Below are positions 18,120 to 26,063 of a stretch of 64,000 nucleotides of DNA, piece by piece. A program made the translations under genes and the position numbers. Position 1 is the stretch's first letter; the number at the start of each line of letters is the position of its first letter. Below the pieces are notes generated by a model that was not told the origin of the DNA, made no database searches, and saw only the letters and a list, made by a program, of their open reading frames with translations. The stretch comes from UMGS1696 sp964623635 (GTDB lineage Bacteria > Bacillota > Clostridia > Oscillospirales > CAG-272): assembly GCA_964623635.1 (NCBI GenBank), contig CAZUUA010000005.1, forward strand, positions 1 to 64,000, in the 5' to 3' direction.

Positions 18120-18208
18120 CGCAAAACACCACGTGTTTGACTGACGCAAAACGTCGCGTGTTCGACTAAAGCAAAAACACCACGTGTTTGAACAACGCAA
18201 AACGTAGC
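18108..18208 (+). repeat. Four-unit degenerate tandem repeat overlapping the cysK stop codon
   Basis: Units at 18108-18132, 18133-18157, 18158-18183 and 18184-18208 (25, 25, 26, 25 bases). Each begins GTGTTYGA and contains GCAAAA. Units 1 and 3 end CACCAC, units 2 and 4 end GTMGC, so the pattern is a duplicated 50-base dimer. Unit 1 encodes the end of CysK and its TAA. Confidence 0.85.
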
Positions 18209-18224
18209 GATCTTTATACCTATG

Positions 18225-18290
18225 CACTGTCACATTCGTTTGGGAATATCCGGATACAAGGACGTTCCCAACGAAATGGGCAGTGTTTTT
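18225..18290 (+). terminator. Terminator of cysK
   Basis: Long imperfect hairpin: CACTG and CAGTG at the base and ATTCGTTTGGGAA against TTCCCAACGAAAT above, followed by TTTTT. Confidence 0.75.
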
Positions 18291-18307
18291 GGTATGTGTA
18301 CATACGG

Positions 18308-18347
18308 AAAAAGGAGACCAGCACGATTTTCATCGAACCGATCTCCT
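18308..18347 (-). terminator. Terminator of rpsU
   Basis: On the minus strand AGGAGA and TCTCCT close an imperfect stem with a GAAA loop, followed by TTTTTCC, 20 bases after the rpsU stop. Confidence 0.75.
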
Positions 18348-18366
18348 CATGTAAGCTTACAGAAAA

Positions 18367-18543
18367 TTACTTATACTTGCGCTTTCTGGCTGCTTCGGAC
18401 TTCTTCTTTCTCTTTACGCTGGGCTTCTCATAGCATTCTCTCTTGCGAAGTTCAGCCTGAATGCCCGATCTCTGGCACTGTCTCTTGAAACGACGAAGCG
18501 CACTATCGAGAGATTCATTTTCCTTAACTCTTACTTCTGCCAT
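18367..18543 (-). CDS. rpsU: 30S ribosomal protein S21
   Basis: 58-residue basic protein of the small ribosomal subunit near the anti-Shine-Dalgarno region. Starts MAEVRVKENESLDSALRRFK and ends in a lysine/arginine-rich tail, as in the family. ATG at 18543 has GGGAGGG upstream. It has its own promoter and terminator, so it is monocistronic here and not in an rpsU-dnaG-rpoD operon. Confidence 0.96.
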   Translation of the reverse strand: MAEVRVKENESLDSALRRFKRQCQRSGIQAELRKRECYEKPSVKRKKKSEAARKRKYK

Positions 18544-18604
18544 CCGTTTTCCCTCCCTTCGCATTCGGCGACTGAGGAACCCCCAACGGAATTACCTCTT
18601 ATAT

Positions 18605-18633
18605 ATTATACAGGATTTTTCCCGTTTTGTCAA
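18605..18633 (-). promoter_or_regulatory. Promoter of rpsU
   Basis: Minus-strand TTGACA (18628-18633) and TATAAT (18605-18610), 17-bp spacer, in the gap after leuS. Confidence 0.88.
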
Positions 18634-18694
18634 TAGGATTTGCAAATTTCTTTGCAGAAATCTGCAATTTTCTTTCCATCGTTCACACGCTCGA

Positions 18695-21097
18695 TTACTT
18701 TGCCACGATATTGACGATCTTGCCGGGGATGTAGATCTCCTTGACGATCTGCTTGCCTTCCAGCATAGCGGCGATCTTCGGGTCTGCTTTGGCTGCGGCG
18801 ATAACGGTATCCTTATCGGCATCGACAGCGATGGTGATCGTCCCTCTCAGCTTACCACAGATCTGCACAGCGATTTCTACTTCGCTGTCCACGGTCTTGG
18901 CTTCGTCCCACATAGGCCATGCAGCCATGGACAGGAAGCCCTTGCCACCCAAGCTTTCCCAGATCTCTTCGCACAGATGCGGTGCAAAGGGACACAGGAT
19001 GGAGATGAAGGAAACCAGCTCGTCCTTGGTCAGAGAGCCCACCTCGGCAATATCGTTCACCAGAGACATCATAGCGGCAATGGCTGTGTTGAACTTCATT
19101 TCTTCGATGTCCTGGCTGACCTTCTTGATGGTCTTGTGGAAGGAGGACGCCAGCTTGGGAGTCTCGCCTTCACCCTTGACCATATCCGGCAGGGATGCCA
19201 CACGGTCCAAGAACCGCTTGCAGCCTTTCACGCTGTTTTCACTCCACGGTGCGGCAGAGGCATAGTCGCCCATGAACAGGATGTACACACGCAGCACGTC
19301 TGCGCCGTATTCGTCTACCACTTCGTTGGGGTCAACCACGTTGCCCTTGGACTTGGACATTTTTTCGCCGTCGGGCCCCAGGATCAGACCCTGTGCGGTC
19401 CGCTTGGCGTAAGGCTCTGCAGTGGGTACCACGCCGATGTCGTACAGGAAGCGGTGCCAGAACCGAGAGTAGATCATATGCCGGGTCACGTGCTCCATAC
19501 CGCCATTGTACCAGTCTACGGGGAGCCAGTACTTCAGGTTCTCCGGATCGGCCAGGGCTTCGGTGTTGTGCGGATCGGTGTAGCGCAGGAAGTACCAGGA
19601 CGAGCCGGCCCACTGGGGCATGGTATCGGTTTCCCGCTTGGCAGGACCGCCACACTTGGGACAGGTGCAATTGACAAAGGATTCGATCCGGGCCAGCGGA
19701 CTTTCGCCACCTTCACCGGGCTCAAACTTTTCCATATCGGGCAGACGCAGGGGCAGCTCTTCGTAGGGAACGCCCACCATGCCGCAGTGCGGACAATGGA
19801 TGATCGGAATGGGTTCGCCCCAGTACCGCTGCCGGTTGAACGCCCAGTCCTTCATCTTGTACTGCACGCCCTTTTCGCCGATACCCTTCTCGCCCAGGTA
19901 TGCAAGCATCTTTTCGATGGCTTCCTTCTTGGTAGCAATGCCATTGAGGAATTCGGAGTTCACCATTTCACCGTCGCCGGTGTAGGCTGCTTCTGCGATG
20001 TTGCCGCCTTTGATGACTTCGATAATATCGATACCAAACTTCTTGGCAAAGTCGTAGTCCCGTTCGTCGTGGGCAGGTACGGCCATGATCGCACCGGTAC
20101 CATAGCCCATCATTACGTAGTCGGAAATGAAGATCGGGATCTCCTTGCCATTGGCCGGGTTGATCGCACGGATACCTTCGATGCACACGCCGGTCTTATC
20201 CTTCACCAGCTGGGTACGCTCGAATTCGGTCTTCTTGGCGCATTCTTCCTTGTATGCGTTCAGGGCATCCATGTTGGAGATGCGATCTGCGTACTTTTCG
20301 ATGATGGGATGTTCCGGAGCAATGACCATGAAGGTAACGCCGAACATGGTGTCGCAGCGTGTGGTGTATATCCGCAGGGTATCGTCGCAATTTGTCAAGC
20401 CAAAGTTCACGAATGCACCCACGGAGCGGCCGATCCAGTTTTCCTGCTGAAGCTTCACGTTGGGCAGGTAATCCACGGTTTCCAGACCCTGCAGTAGCTT
20501 ATCGGCGTATTCGGTGATCCGCAGGTACCAAACGTCCTTGGACTTCTGCACGATATCGCTGTGGCAGATGTCGCACTTGCCGCCTTGGGAGTCTTCGTTG
20601 GACAGCACGACCTTGCAGTGGGGACAGTAGTTGACCAGCGTGGTGGCACGGAACACCAGCCCGGCGTCGAACATTTTCCGGAAGATCCACTGGGTCCACT
20701 TGTAGTAGCCTTCGTCGGTGGTGTCGATCACTCTCGTCCAGTCAAAGGAGAAGCCCACACGCTTCAGCTGAGAGGAGAACTTTTCGATGTTTCGGTCAGT
20801 CAGGATCCGGGGATGGGTGTTGAACTTGATGGCAGAGTTTTCAGTGGGCAGACCGTATGCGTCAAATCCAATGGGGAACAGCACGTTGTAGCCTTCCATC
20901 CGTCTCTTCCGGGAGACCACTTCCAGGCCGGAGTAGGCTTTGATGTGACCTACGTGCATACCGGCGCCACTGGGATAGGGGAATTCTACCAGGCCGTAGA
21001 ACTTGGGCTTGGTGTGATCTTCTTTTGCATGGAAGATACCGGCTTCTTCCCACCGATCCTGCCACTTTTTCTCAATACTTGCAAAATCGTATTTCAT
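18695..21097 (-). CDS. leuS: Leucyl-tRNA synthetase
   Basis: Class I synthetase that charges tRNA-Leu. 800 residues, normal for bacterial LeuRS. The ATP signature HVGH is at residues 48-51 and KMSKS near 578. The zinc-binding region CPHCKVVLSNED is present, the CP1 editing domain lies between, and the anticodon-binding and C-terminal domains complete the protein. AAGGACAAC precedes the ATG. Second gene after the leucine T-box, 33 bp downstream of rsfS. Confidence 0.97.
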   Translation of the reverse strand: MKYDFASIEKKWQDRWEEAGIFHAKEDHTKPKFYGLVEFPYPSGAGMHVGHIKAYSGLEVVSRKRRMEGYNVLFPIGFDAYGLPTENSAIKFNTHPRILTDRNIEKFSSQLKRVGFSFDWTRVIDTTDEGYYKWTQWIFRKMFDAGLVFRATTLVNYCPHCKVVLSNEDSQGGKCDICHSDIVQKSKDVWYLRITEYADKLLQGLETVDYLPNVKLQQENWIGRSVGAFVNFGLTNCDDTLRIYTTRCDTMFGVTFMVIAPEHPIIEKYADRISNMDALNAYKEECAKKTEFERTQLVKDKTGVCIEGIRAINPANGKEIPIFISDYVMMGYGTGAIMAVPAHDERDYDFAKKFGIDIIEVIKGGNIAEAAYTGDGEMVNSEFLNGIATKKEAIEKMLAYLGEKGIGEKGVQYKMKDWAFNRQRYWGEPIPIIHCPHCGMVGVPYEELPLRLPDMEKFEPGEGGESPLARIESFVNCTCPKCGGPAKRETDTMPQWAGSSWYFLRYTDPHNTEALADPENLKYWLPVDWYNGGMEHVTRHMIYSRFWHRFLYDIGVVPTAEPYAKRTAQGLILGPDGEKMSKSKGNVVDPNEVVDEYGADVLRVYILFMGDYASAAPWSENSVKGCKRFLDRVASLPDMVKGEGETPKLASSFHKTIKKVSQDIEEMKFNTAIAAMMSLVNDIAEVGSLTKDELVSFISILCPFAPHLCEEIWESLGGKGFLSMAAWPMWDEAKTVDSEVEIAVQICGKLRGTITIAVDADKDTVIAAAKADPKIAAMLEGKQIVKEIYIPGKIVNIVAK

Positions 21098-21130
21098 ATT
21101 GTTGTCCTTCTTTATTGATTTGAAATAATC

Positions 21131-21556
21131 TCATTCTTCCGTCAGCAGTGCGGAAATATCCTGCTCGGTGGTGTCCATGTACAGCTTATCCAGCTTGTAG
21201 AAGTCTCTGGCATCTCTGTTGAAGATGTGGACGATCACGTTACCGAAATCCTGCAACACCCAAATGCCGGTGTCGGCGCCTTCGGTGTGCATGGGATCGA
21301 TACCCACAAGAGACAGCTTATATTCCACCTCGTCTGCCAGCGATTTGATCTGGGTACGGGAGTTACCGGTGCAGATGACAAAATAGTCGGCGATGACGGT
21401 CTGCTTTTCTACGTGCAGCAGCTTGATATCCTTTGCCTTCTTATTGTCCAGCACCTGTACGATATATCTTGCCAAGGCTTCCGGCGTAGCTACGTCTTCC
21501 GCTGTGATGGTCTTTTCCGGTTCCGCAGTATTCTGCATATTGTTTTCCATATCCAT
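21131..21556 (-). CDS. rsfS: Ribosome silencing factor RsfS
   Basis: Binds ribosomal protein L14 and blocks subunit joining when nutrients are short. 141 residues from ATG at 21556 with AAAGGAA upstream; the longer frame to 21646 would run into the T-box terminator and is rejected. The DUF143 core is clear: KKAKDIKLLHVEKQT, ADYFVICTGNSRTQ, DFGNVIVHIF, and a final FYKLDKLY. The first 25 residues are a variable acidic extension. It lies between the leucine T-box and leuS, so its expression should follow leucine-tRNA charging. Confidence 0.93.
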   Translation of the reverse strand: MDMENNMQNTAEPEKTITAEDVATPEALARYIVQVLDNKKAKDIKLLHVEKQTVIADYFVICTGNSRTQIKSLADEVEYKLSLVGIDPMHTEGADTGIWVLQDFGNVIVHIFNRDARDFYKLDKLYMDTTEQDISALLTEE

Positions 21557-21600
21557 CGTATCATTCCTTTCGTATTTCTTTGTAGTATTTTCGTACACGT

Positions 21601-21880
21601 ATAAAAAGCCCCGTCTCCATCGATCTCCGACAGAGACGAGGGCCATAGCTCCCGTGGTACCACTCTGGTTGGTGCAAAAACACCCACTCCGGCACGACTG
21701 TGATGCCGTCTCCCGATAACGGTGGAGCAGCCGGCAGACCCTACTGAAACAAAACAGCTATGTTCGGGTCAGCTGCTAAGGGACCAGAGGAATCGGGTTC
21801 TGCCGCTGCCTTGCACCTTCCGGCAGTTCTCTGTTCGGCGCACATCCGTTCCGTTTCCCTATGAGTGCATTTCATAGTAT
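21601..21880 (-). ncRNA. T-box leader specific for leucine
   Basis: Minus-strand leader of about 280 bases before rsfS-leuS. The T-box core reads GTGGTACCACGGGAG (rightmost part near 21650-21665). Downstream, GCCCTCGTCTC and GAGACGGGGC form a terminator with a T-run (21603-21642). Stem I closes with AUAGGGA against UCCCUUA. The triplet just before that 3' arm is CUG followed by G, giving a leucine specifier; the overlapping CUC also reads leucine. Uncharged tRNA-Leu should stabilise the antiterminator. Confidence 0.9.
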
Positions 21881-21886
21881 AAGGTT

Positions 21887-21915
21887 AGTGTACCACATTT
21901 TCAGGCGTTTGTCAA
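21887..21915 (-). promoter_or_regulatory. Promoter of the T-box-rsfS-leuS unit
   Basis: Minus-strand TTGACA (21910-21915) and TACACT (21887-21892), 17-bp spacer, extended -10 TGG. Confidence 0.82.
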
Positions 21916-21939
21916 TGGGGTAATTTGCACAATTTTACC

Positions 21940-22377
21940 TTATTGTTCCAAGGCCGTTACCATCAGTTCGCTGGTATTCATATCGTAGACCAGCTGCAGT
22001 AGGTATTTGTCCCCGGTATGCTGGGCGTACAGCTGGGTCTCCACATCCGACTGAACAGCGCTTTCCATGGCCGGATAGCCCATATCCGGCAGGGTCTCCT
22101 CCGTATAGGTTTTGTAATCCTGGAGGGTCACGTTCTTCATGCGGATATTGACAGAGTTCATTTCTGCATATTTCCAGCCGGTATCAAAGTCACCCGGTGG
22201 GGTCGGTACGCCATCCAGAGTCGGGATCGCATCGTAGTGGATCACCGCATCGCCATCGGACTTGCCGACAATGATCTCTGTCGGTCCATCTGCACCGCCG
22301 ATGATACCAAGGTCTCCGTTGGATGTACAGCCGGTCAAAAGTAGTGTCGCCAGCAGCAGACAACAGATACGCTTCAT
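21940..22377 (-). CDS. Putative lipoprotein with GGADGPT motif
   Basis: 145 residues from ATG at 22377, with AGGAGG upstream (a GTG at 22395 would include that site in the coding region). The N-terminus is a lipoprotein signal: two basic residues, a hydrophobic stretch and lipobox LLTGC, so the mature protein should be anchored outside the membrane. Right after it comes IIGGADGPTEIIVG, resembling the IGGADGPT motif known from the beta subunits of sodium-pumping decarboxylases. The rest is not recognised. Last gene of the long trmFO series, 14 bp after the LCP gene. Confidence 0.75.
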   Translation of the reverse strand: MKRICCLLLATLLLTGCTSNGDLGIIGGADGPTEIIVGKSDGDAVIHYDAIPTLDGVPTPPGDFDTGWKYAEMNSVNIRMKNVTLQDYKTYTEETLPDMGYPAMESAVQSDVETQLYAQHTGDKYLLQLVYDMNTSELMVTALEQ

Positions 22378-22391
22378 TTTTTCTATCCTCC

Positions 22392-23759
22392 TCACGAAAT
22401 ATTGGGAATATAGATGGAGTTATCGTTCACATCCTGGGCATTGTAGGAACCGTCCAATGTGGTCTCCGCATCGGCGTAGTAGTACGGCTCCAGCAGATAA
22501 TCGTCCAGGCAGAAGATGGTGTTTCGGTCGAATATGCCGTCGGTGATCTCCGTGTCGTAGATGTTGTAGTACTGGTTGATGGCGTCCAGCGTTGCGGCTC
22601 GGTTGATCACATAATACGAATGTCCCCGGCTGTCGTAGGCGGCGTTACCGGGAATGGTCAGCATGGTCATGTTGGACAGATCCACCTGCAGCAGGAATTT
22701 GGCATAGAACAAAATGTCCGACACCTTCAGATCCGTATGCAGGTTTTTGAAGATCTCTTCGGCGACCTTGGTGAGTGTTGCGGTATTGGAGATGGTAAAG
22801 CTGTTCTTGATCTTCTGCATCAGTGCCGTCATAAAGATCTTCTGTGCGTTCACTCTACCCAGGTCGGCCTGCACATAGCCGGAACGATAGCGAACAAAGC
22901 ACTCGGCCTGGGCACCGCTCAAGGTCTGGTAGCCTTCCGGGATATTGATATACAGATCCTGCTCCGGGTCGTTGTATACCATGGCCTGAGGCACGTACAG
23001 CTCCACACCGCCAAGGGCATCCACGATGTTCACCAGTCCGTCCAGATTCAGCACGGCGGTGTGGTGGATCTGGATACACAGATTTTGTTCCAGCAGGGAC
23101 GCAAAATCCTCTGCCGCCACCTTGTAAGGATCCACGGAATCATCGTCCCGGTATTCCTTTAAGGCAGCATTATAGTAGGTGGAAAAAGCGGCGTTGATCT
23201 TATTGGTAACAAAATTCTCCACGCAGGTGTCTCTGGGAAGCTGCATGACGGTCACGTCCCCATTGGCGGTATCGCAGTTGACCAGCATGACCACATCGGC
23301 TAAGGAAGCGGCTCTGTCATGTCCCACCACCAGAATATTATAGATCCCATCCTGCACCCGATATTCGCCGCCAATGGGTGTTTTCTCATCGGCTGCTGCG
23401 GTGGTCTCGTCGGTCTCTGTAGCAGTTGTTTCCAGCTGTACCGGATTGGTGTCAAAGGGGATCTGGGTCTCTTCGCCGCCGGTATTCGGGCGATAGAAGA
23501 TCATCCAGGCCGCAGCGCACAGTACGACAGCGTATACCACAAAGATCCCTGTGATCAGCGCACGTTGGGCTCTGGTCATACGTCCCCGTTTGCGGCGCAG
23601 CTTTTGCTTTTTCTTCAGGAGTGCTTCGTAGTCTTCATCGTCGTCGGCCATGCTGGCATAATCGCCGTCGGGATAATATTGGGCAATATCGTCATCGACC
23701 TCCGAGGGGATCTGCGCCGTGCCTACTTCGTCTTTGTCTTTCGAGGGTTTATTGGACAT
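22392..23759 (-). CDS. LytR-CpsA-Psr (LCP) family protein
   Basis: Membrane-anchored enzyme of the family that ligates wall teichoic acid or capsular polymers to peptidoglycan. 455 residues: an acidic cytoplasmic N-terminus, a basic stretch (KKKQKLRRKRGR), one membrane segment (about 69-89), a Thr/Glu-rich linker and the extracellular LCP domain. Family motifs seen are DVVMLVNCD, MQLPRDTCV, VDALGGVELYV and RYRSGYVQADLGR. Placed between yqeK and a lipoprotein, an arrangement in which LCP genes are commonly found in Clostridia. Confidence 0.92.
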   Translation of the reverse strand: MSNKPSKDKDEVGTAQIPSEVDDDIAQYYPDGDYASMADDDEDYEALLKKKQKLRRKRGRMTRAQRALITGIFVVYAVVLCAAAWMIFYRPNTGGEETQIPFDTNPVQLETTATETDETTAAADEKTPIGGEYRVQDGIYNILVVGHDRAASLADVVMLVNCDTANGDVTVMQLPRDTCVENFVTNKINAAFSTYYNAALKEYRDDDSVDPYKVAAEDFASLLEQNLCIQIHHTAVLNLDGLVNIVDALGGVELYVPQAMVYNDPEQDLYINIPEGYQTLSGAQAECFVRYRSGYVQADLGRVNAQKIFMTALMQKIKNSFTISNTATLTKVAEEIFKNLHTDLKVSDILFYAKFLLQVDLSNMTMLTIPGNAAYDSRGHSYYVINRAATLDAINQYYNIYDTEITDGIFDRNTIFCLDDYLLEPYYYADAETTLDGSYNAQDVNDNSIYIPNIS

Positions 23760-23785
23760 TTCAGGTACCTTTCTCTGTCAGCCTG

Positions 23786-24427
23786 TCAGTGGCAGACACT
23801 GGGAGATTTCAGTATATAGATCAGTTCGTTTCTGGCATCCAAGGTGTCTTTTCCAATGGGGTTTCCCTCTTCAATGAGTCCACGGATGGTCATATCAAAG
23901 GAGAGCAGCAGGGTCCGGTGCAAAGCGTCCTGCTTTTCTTTGTCGGATCCTGCCTTTGCCATTTGTTCTGCAAAATATTCTCGCAGCGTTACGCAGTCGG
24001 CAAAGGTGCGGGTATCCTCGATGTAGTCTGCCAGGTACACCAGGTATTCAAACAGCGTCATATTGGCGTGGCCAGTGGTGTGCCAGCGGACACCGTTTAC
24101 CACAGCTTCGGTGGCGTAGGCTGGAAAGTCTCGCTGTACGATAGCAGCGGCGGTCATAGCGTGGAAGGTCTTGGGTGCATAGGTGTCCGTTTCCTGCACC
24201 GACAAGCCCAATGCTGCACAGTACTGCAACTGGGTGGCAAGCTCGTCCTTTTTGGTGATATCGTGAAGCAGTGCAGCCACACGCAGTTCTCGGATCATCT
24301 CCGGCAAGAACATCTGCCCCAGCTCGACAACCTTGGCTTCTACCGCCAGCGTGTGTCTGTAGCGCTTTTCAGTCAGTCTCGGTCGAACCAGTTCACGCAG
24401 CTCTTCTACCATTTCTTCTGTGATCAT
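23786..24427 (-). CDS. yqeK: HD-domain hydrolase YqeK (diadenosine tetraphosphatase)
   Basis: Symmetrical Ap4A hydrolase of the YqeK type, which splits diadenosine tetraphosphate into two ADP. 213 residues. HD metal-site residues: RYRHTLAVE, the LLHDITKK pair, the HAMTAAAI helix, and RWHTTGH, then VYLADYIEDTR. It overlaps nadD by 4 bp (ATGA), the usual neighbour in Firmicutes. Confidence 0.93.
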   Translation of the reverse strand: MITEEMVEELRELVRPRLTEKRYRHTLAVEAKVVELGQMFLPEMIRELRVAALLHDITKKDELATQLQYCAALGLSVQETDTYAPKTFHAMTAAAIVQRDFPAYATEAVVNGVRWHTTGHANMTLFEYLVYLADYIEDTRTFADCVTLREYFAEQMAKAGSDKEKQDALHRTLLLSFDMTIRGLIEEGNPIGKDTLDARNELIYILKSPSVCH

Positions 24428-25032
24428 AGCGTATTTCCTTTGTATACATTTTCCCGACGCAGGATCGACTCGACTTCCGGCGGCACCAGTGCGGTCAGAG
24501 GTTCTCCGGTCTGGATGGCTTCTCGAATTTGTGTGGAAGAAATTTCCAGCGGTGCATCCGGCAGCAGGATACAGGTGGCATCATGGACCTGTCGGTATCG
24601 TGCGGCGGTCTCCTCGATGGTCTTCTGCAGCTGCTCTGTCCGGGACACGCACACGATTTTTGCTAGTCGAAATATCTCGTCCGCTTGGTACCACCGTTCC
24701 AGGGTCAGAAACATATCGGTGCCGCAGAGCAGATAGATCTCACGCGCCGGCTTTGTCAGGTGACGCAGGGTCTGCACCGTATAGCTCACGTCGCCTCGGT
24801 CGATCTCATAGGAAGAAACTGTCACACGTTCGATCGCATCGAAGGCAGCGTGGCACATTTCCAGCCGCAGTGCCGGTGTATCGCCTGCAGCCTGTACCTT
24901 ATGCGGTGGCACGAAGGTAGGCATCACCAACAGTTCATCCACGGGAACGTGTGCCAGAAAGGCGTGAACGGCGTGGATATGTCCCCGATGCGGTGGAGCA
25001 AATGTACCGCCATACAGTCCGAGCTTTTCCAT
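24424..25032 (-). CDS. nadD: Nicotinate-nucleotide adenylyltransferase
   Basis: Makes deamido-NAD from nicotinate mononucleotide and ATP. 202 residues from ATG at 25032, nine bases after AAGGAGG; the GTG at 25038 is too close to that site. Nucleotidyltransferase motifs GGTFAPPHRGHI near the N-terminus and ISSTQIREA near the C-terminus are present. Part of the yhbY-nadD-yqeK series. Confidence 0.95.
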   Translation of the reverse strand: MEKLGLYGGTFAPPHRGHIHAVHAFLAHVPVDELLVMPTFVPPHKVQAAGDTPALRLEMCHAAFDAIERVTVSSYEIDRGDVSYTVQTLRHLTKPAREIYLLCGTDMFLTLERWYQADEIFRLAKIVCVSRTEQLQKTIEETAARYRQVHDATCILLPDAPLEISSTQIREAIQTGEPLTALVPPEVESILRRENVYKGNTL

Positions 25033-25073
25033 AGGCACTTGCCTCCTTTTCTTGACGTTTCTGTCGTCTGCGT

Positions 25074-25373
25074 TTACAGCTGTGCGGAGATCTTTTGGTG
25101 CTCCGGCTTTTCGGCTTTCTTATAGAGTACGATCTTGCGGCCGATCACGGCGACCACCTCAGAGGCTGTGGCTTCGGCGATCCGGTCGGCAAAGTCTCTG
25201 GCAGATTCGGCGGCGTTTTCCAGCACACTGATCTTGACCAGCTCTCTGGCTTCCAAGGCATCGGTCAGAGACTTGCACATGGCGTCACCAATACCACCTT
25301 TGCCGATCTGGAAAATGGCATCGGTCTGGGATGCGATGCTGCGCAGTTGGGCTCTTTGTTTGCTATTTAGCAT
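25074..25373 (-). CDS. yhbY: CRS1/YhbY-family RNA-binding protein
   Basis: 99-residue single CRM domain that associates with pre-50S ribosomal particles. It has the GKGGI loop (QIGKGGIGDAM) and the later VIGRKIVLYKK strand. Lies between rdgB (6 bp away) and nadD, as in many Firmicutes. Confidence 0.93.
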   Translation of the reverse strand: MLNSKQRAQLRSIASQTDAIFQIGKGGIGDAMCKSLTDALEARELVKISVLENAAESARDFADRIAEATASEVVAVIGRKIVLYKKAEKPEHQKISAQL

Positions 25374-25379
25374 GATATA

Positions 25380-26063
25380 TTATTCTCCTATTTTCATCTC
25401 TGTCAGCGCTTTTTTGAGAAGCTCCACGGCGTGTCCCCGGTGGCTGACGGCGTTCTTTTCGTCCTGGGTGATCTGGGCAAAGGTACGGTCCTCGTATGTG
25501 GGGCAACGGAACAGGTTGTCGTAGCCGAAGCCACCGTCGCCCTGTTCGGTATATCCGATGGTGCCACGGCATTCTCCACGGACGGACAACACGCACGCCG
25601 GCTCCACACCGTATTGGGCGGCCAGCGCCCGATCGATCCGATACGGTTCCGGTACAGTAAAGCCTAAGCTTTCCGGGAACACCACGGTAATCACACACAC
25701 AAAGGCGGCACCTCGCTTGTCGTCCGGCACGTCTTTCAGGTTTTGCAGCAGCAGGGCCCGGTTGGCAGCATCGTCACCATGTTCCCCGGCGTAGCGTGCG
25801 GAGTAGATCCCCGGCGCACCGTCCAGTGCATCCACCGTCAAACCGGAGTCGTCGGCCATACCGATCTTTCCCATACCAGCAGGCACCAATGCTTTGATCA
25901 GAGAATTTTCCGCAAAGCTCGTGCCGTTCTCCTCTATATCCTCTGTATAACCGATCTCTCGTAAGGTATGTATTGCGCTATCTGACGAAAGAGAGGACAG
26001 GATTGTTCCAAATTCTGCAATTTTCTTCCTATTATTGGAAGCCAGCACAAATTCCAGCATCAT
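25380..26063 (-). CDS. rdgB: XTP/dITP diphosphatase (RdgB/HAM1 family)
   Basis: Removes non-canonical purine nucleotides (ITP, XTP) from the pool. 227 residues, about 25 longer than usual. Motifs are FVLASNNRKKIAEF, the metal site ADDSGL, GAPGIYSARYAG, GGFGYDNLF and SHRGHA. The extra length lies between VCVITVVF and GTIGY, where a short loop is usual. Starts ATGATG overlapping the ftsY stop; either methionine can serve. Confidence 0.92.
   Translation of the reverse strand: MMLEFVLASNNRKKIAEFGTILSSLSSDSAIHTLREIGYTEDIEENGTSFAENSLIKALVPAGMGKIGMADDSGLTVDALDGAPGIYSARYAGEHGDDAANRALLLQNLKDVPDDKRGAAFVCVITVVFPESLGFTVPEPYRIDRALAAQYGVEPACVLSVRGECRGTIGYTEQGDGGFGYDNLFRCPTYEDRTFAQITQDEKNAVSHRGHAVELLKKALTEMKIGE

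Noticed and set aside
18108..18208. cysK 3' repeats as a CRISPR array or terminator series
   Set aside because: No unique spacers, and no T-runs after the units; a tandem repeat fits better.
18461..20497. 678-codon open frame opposite leuS
   Set aside because: Complement of a conserved synthetase; the protein is His/Gly-rich antisense reading without family features.
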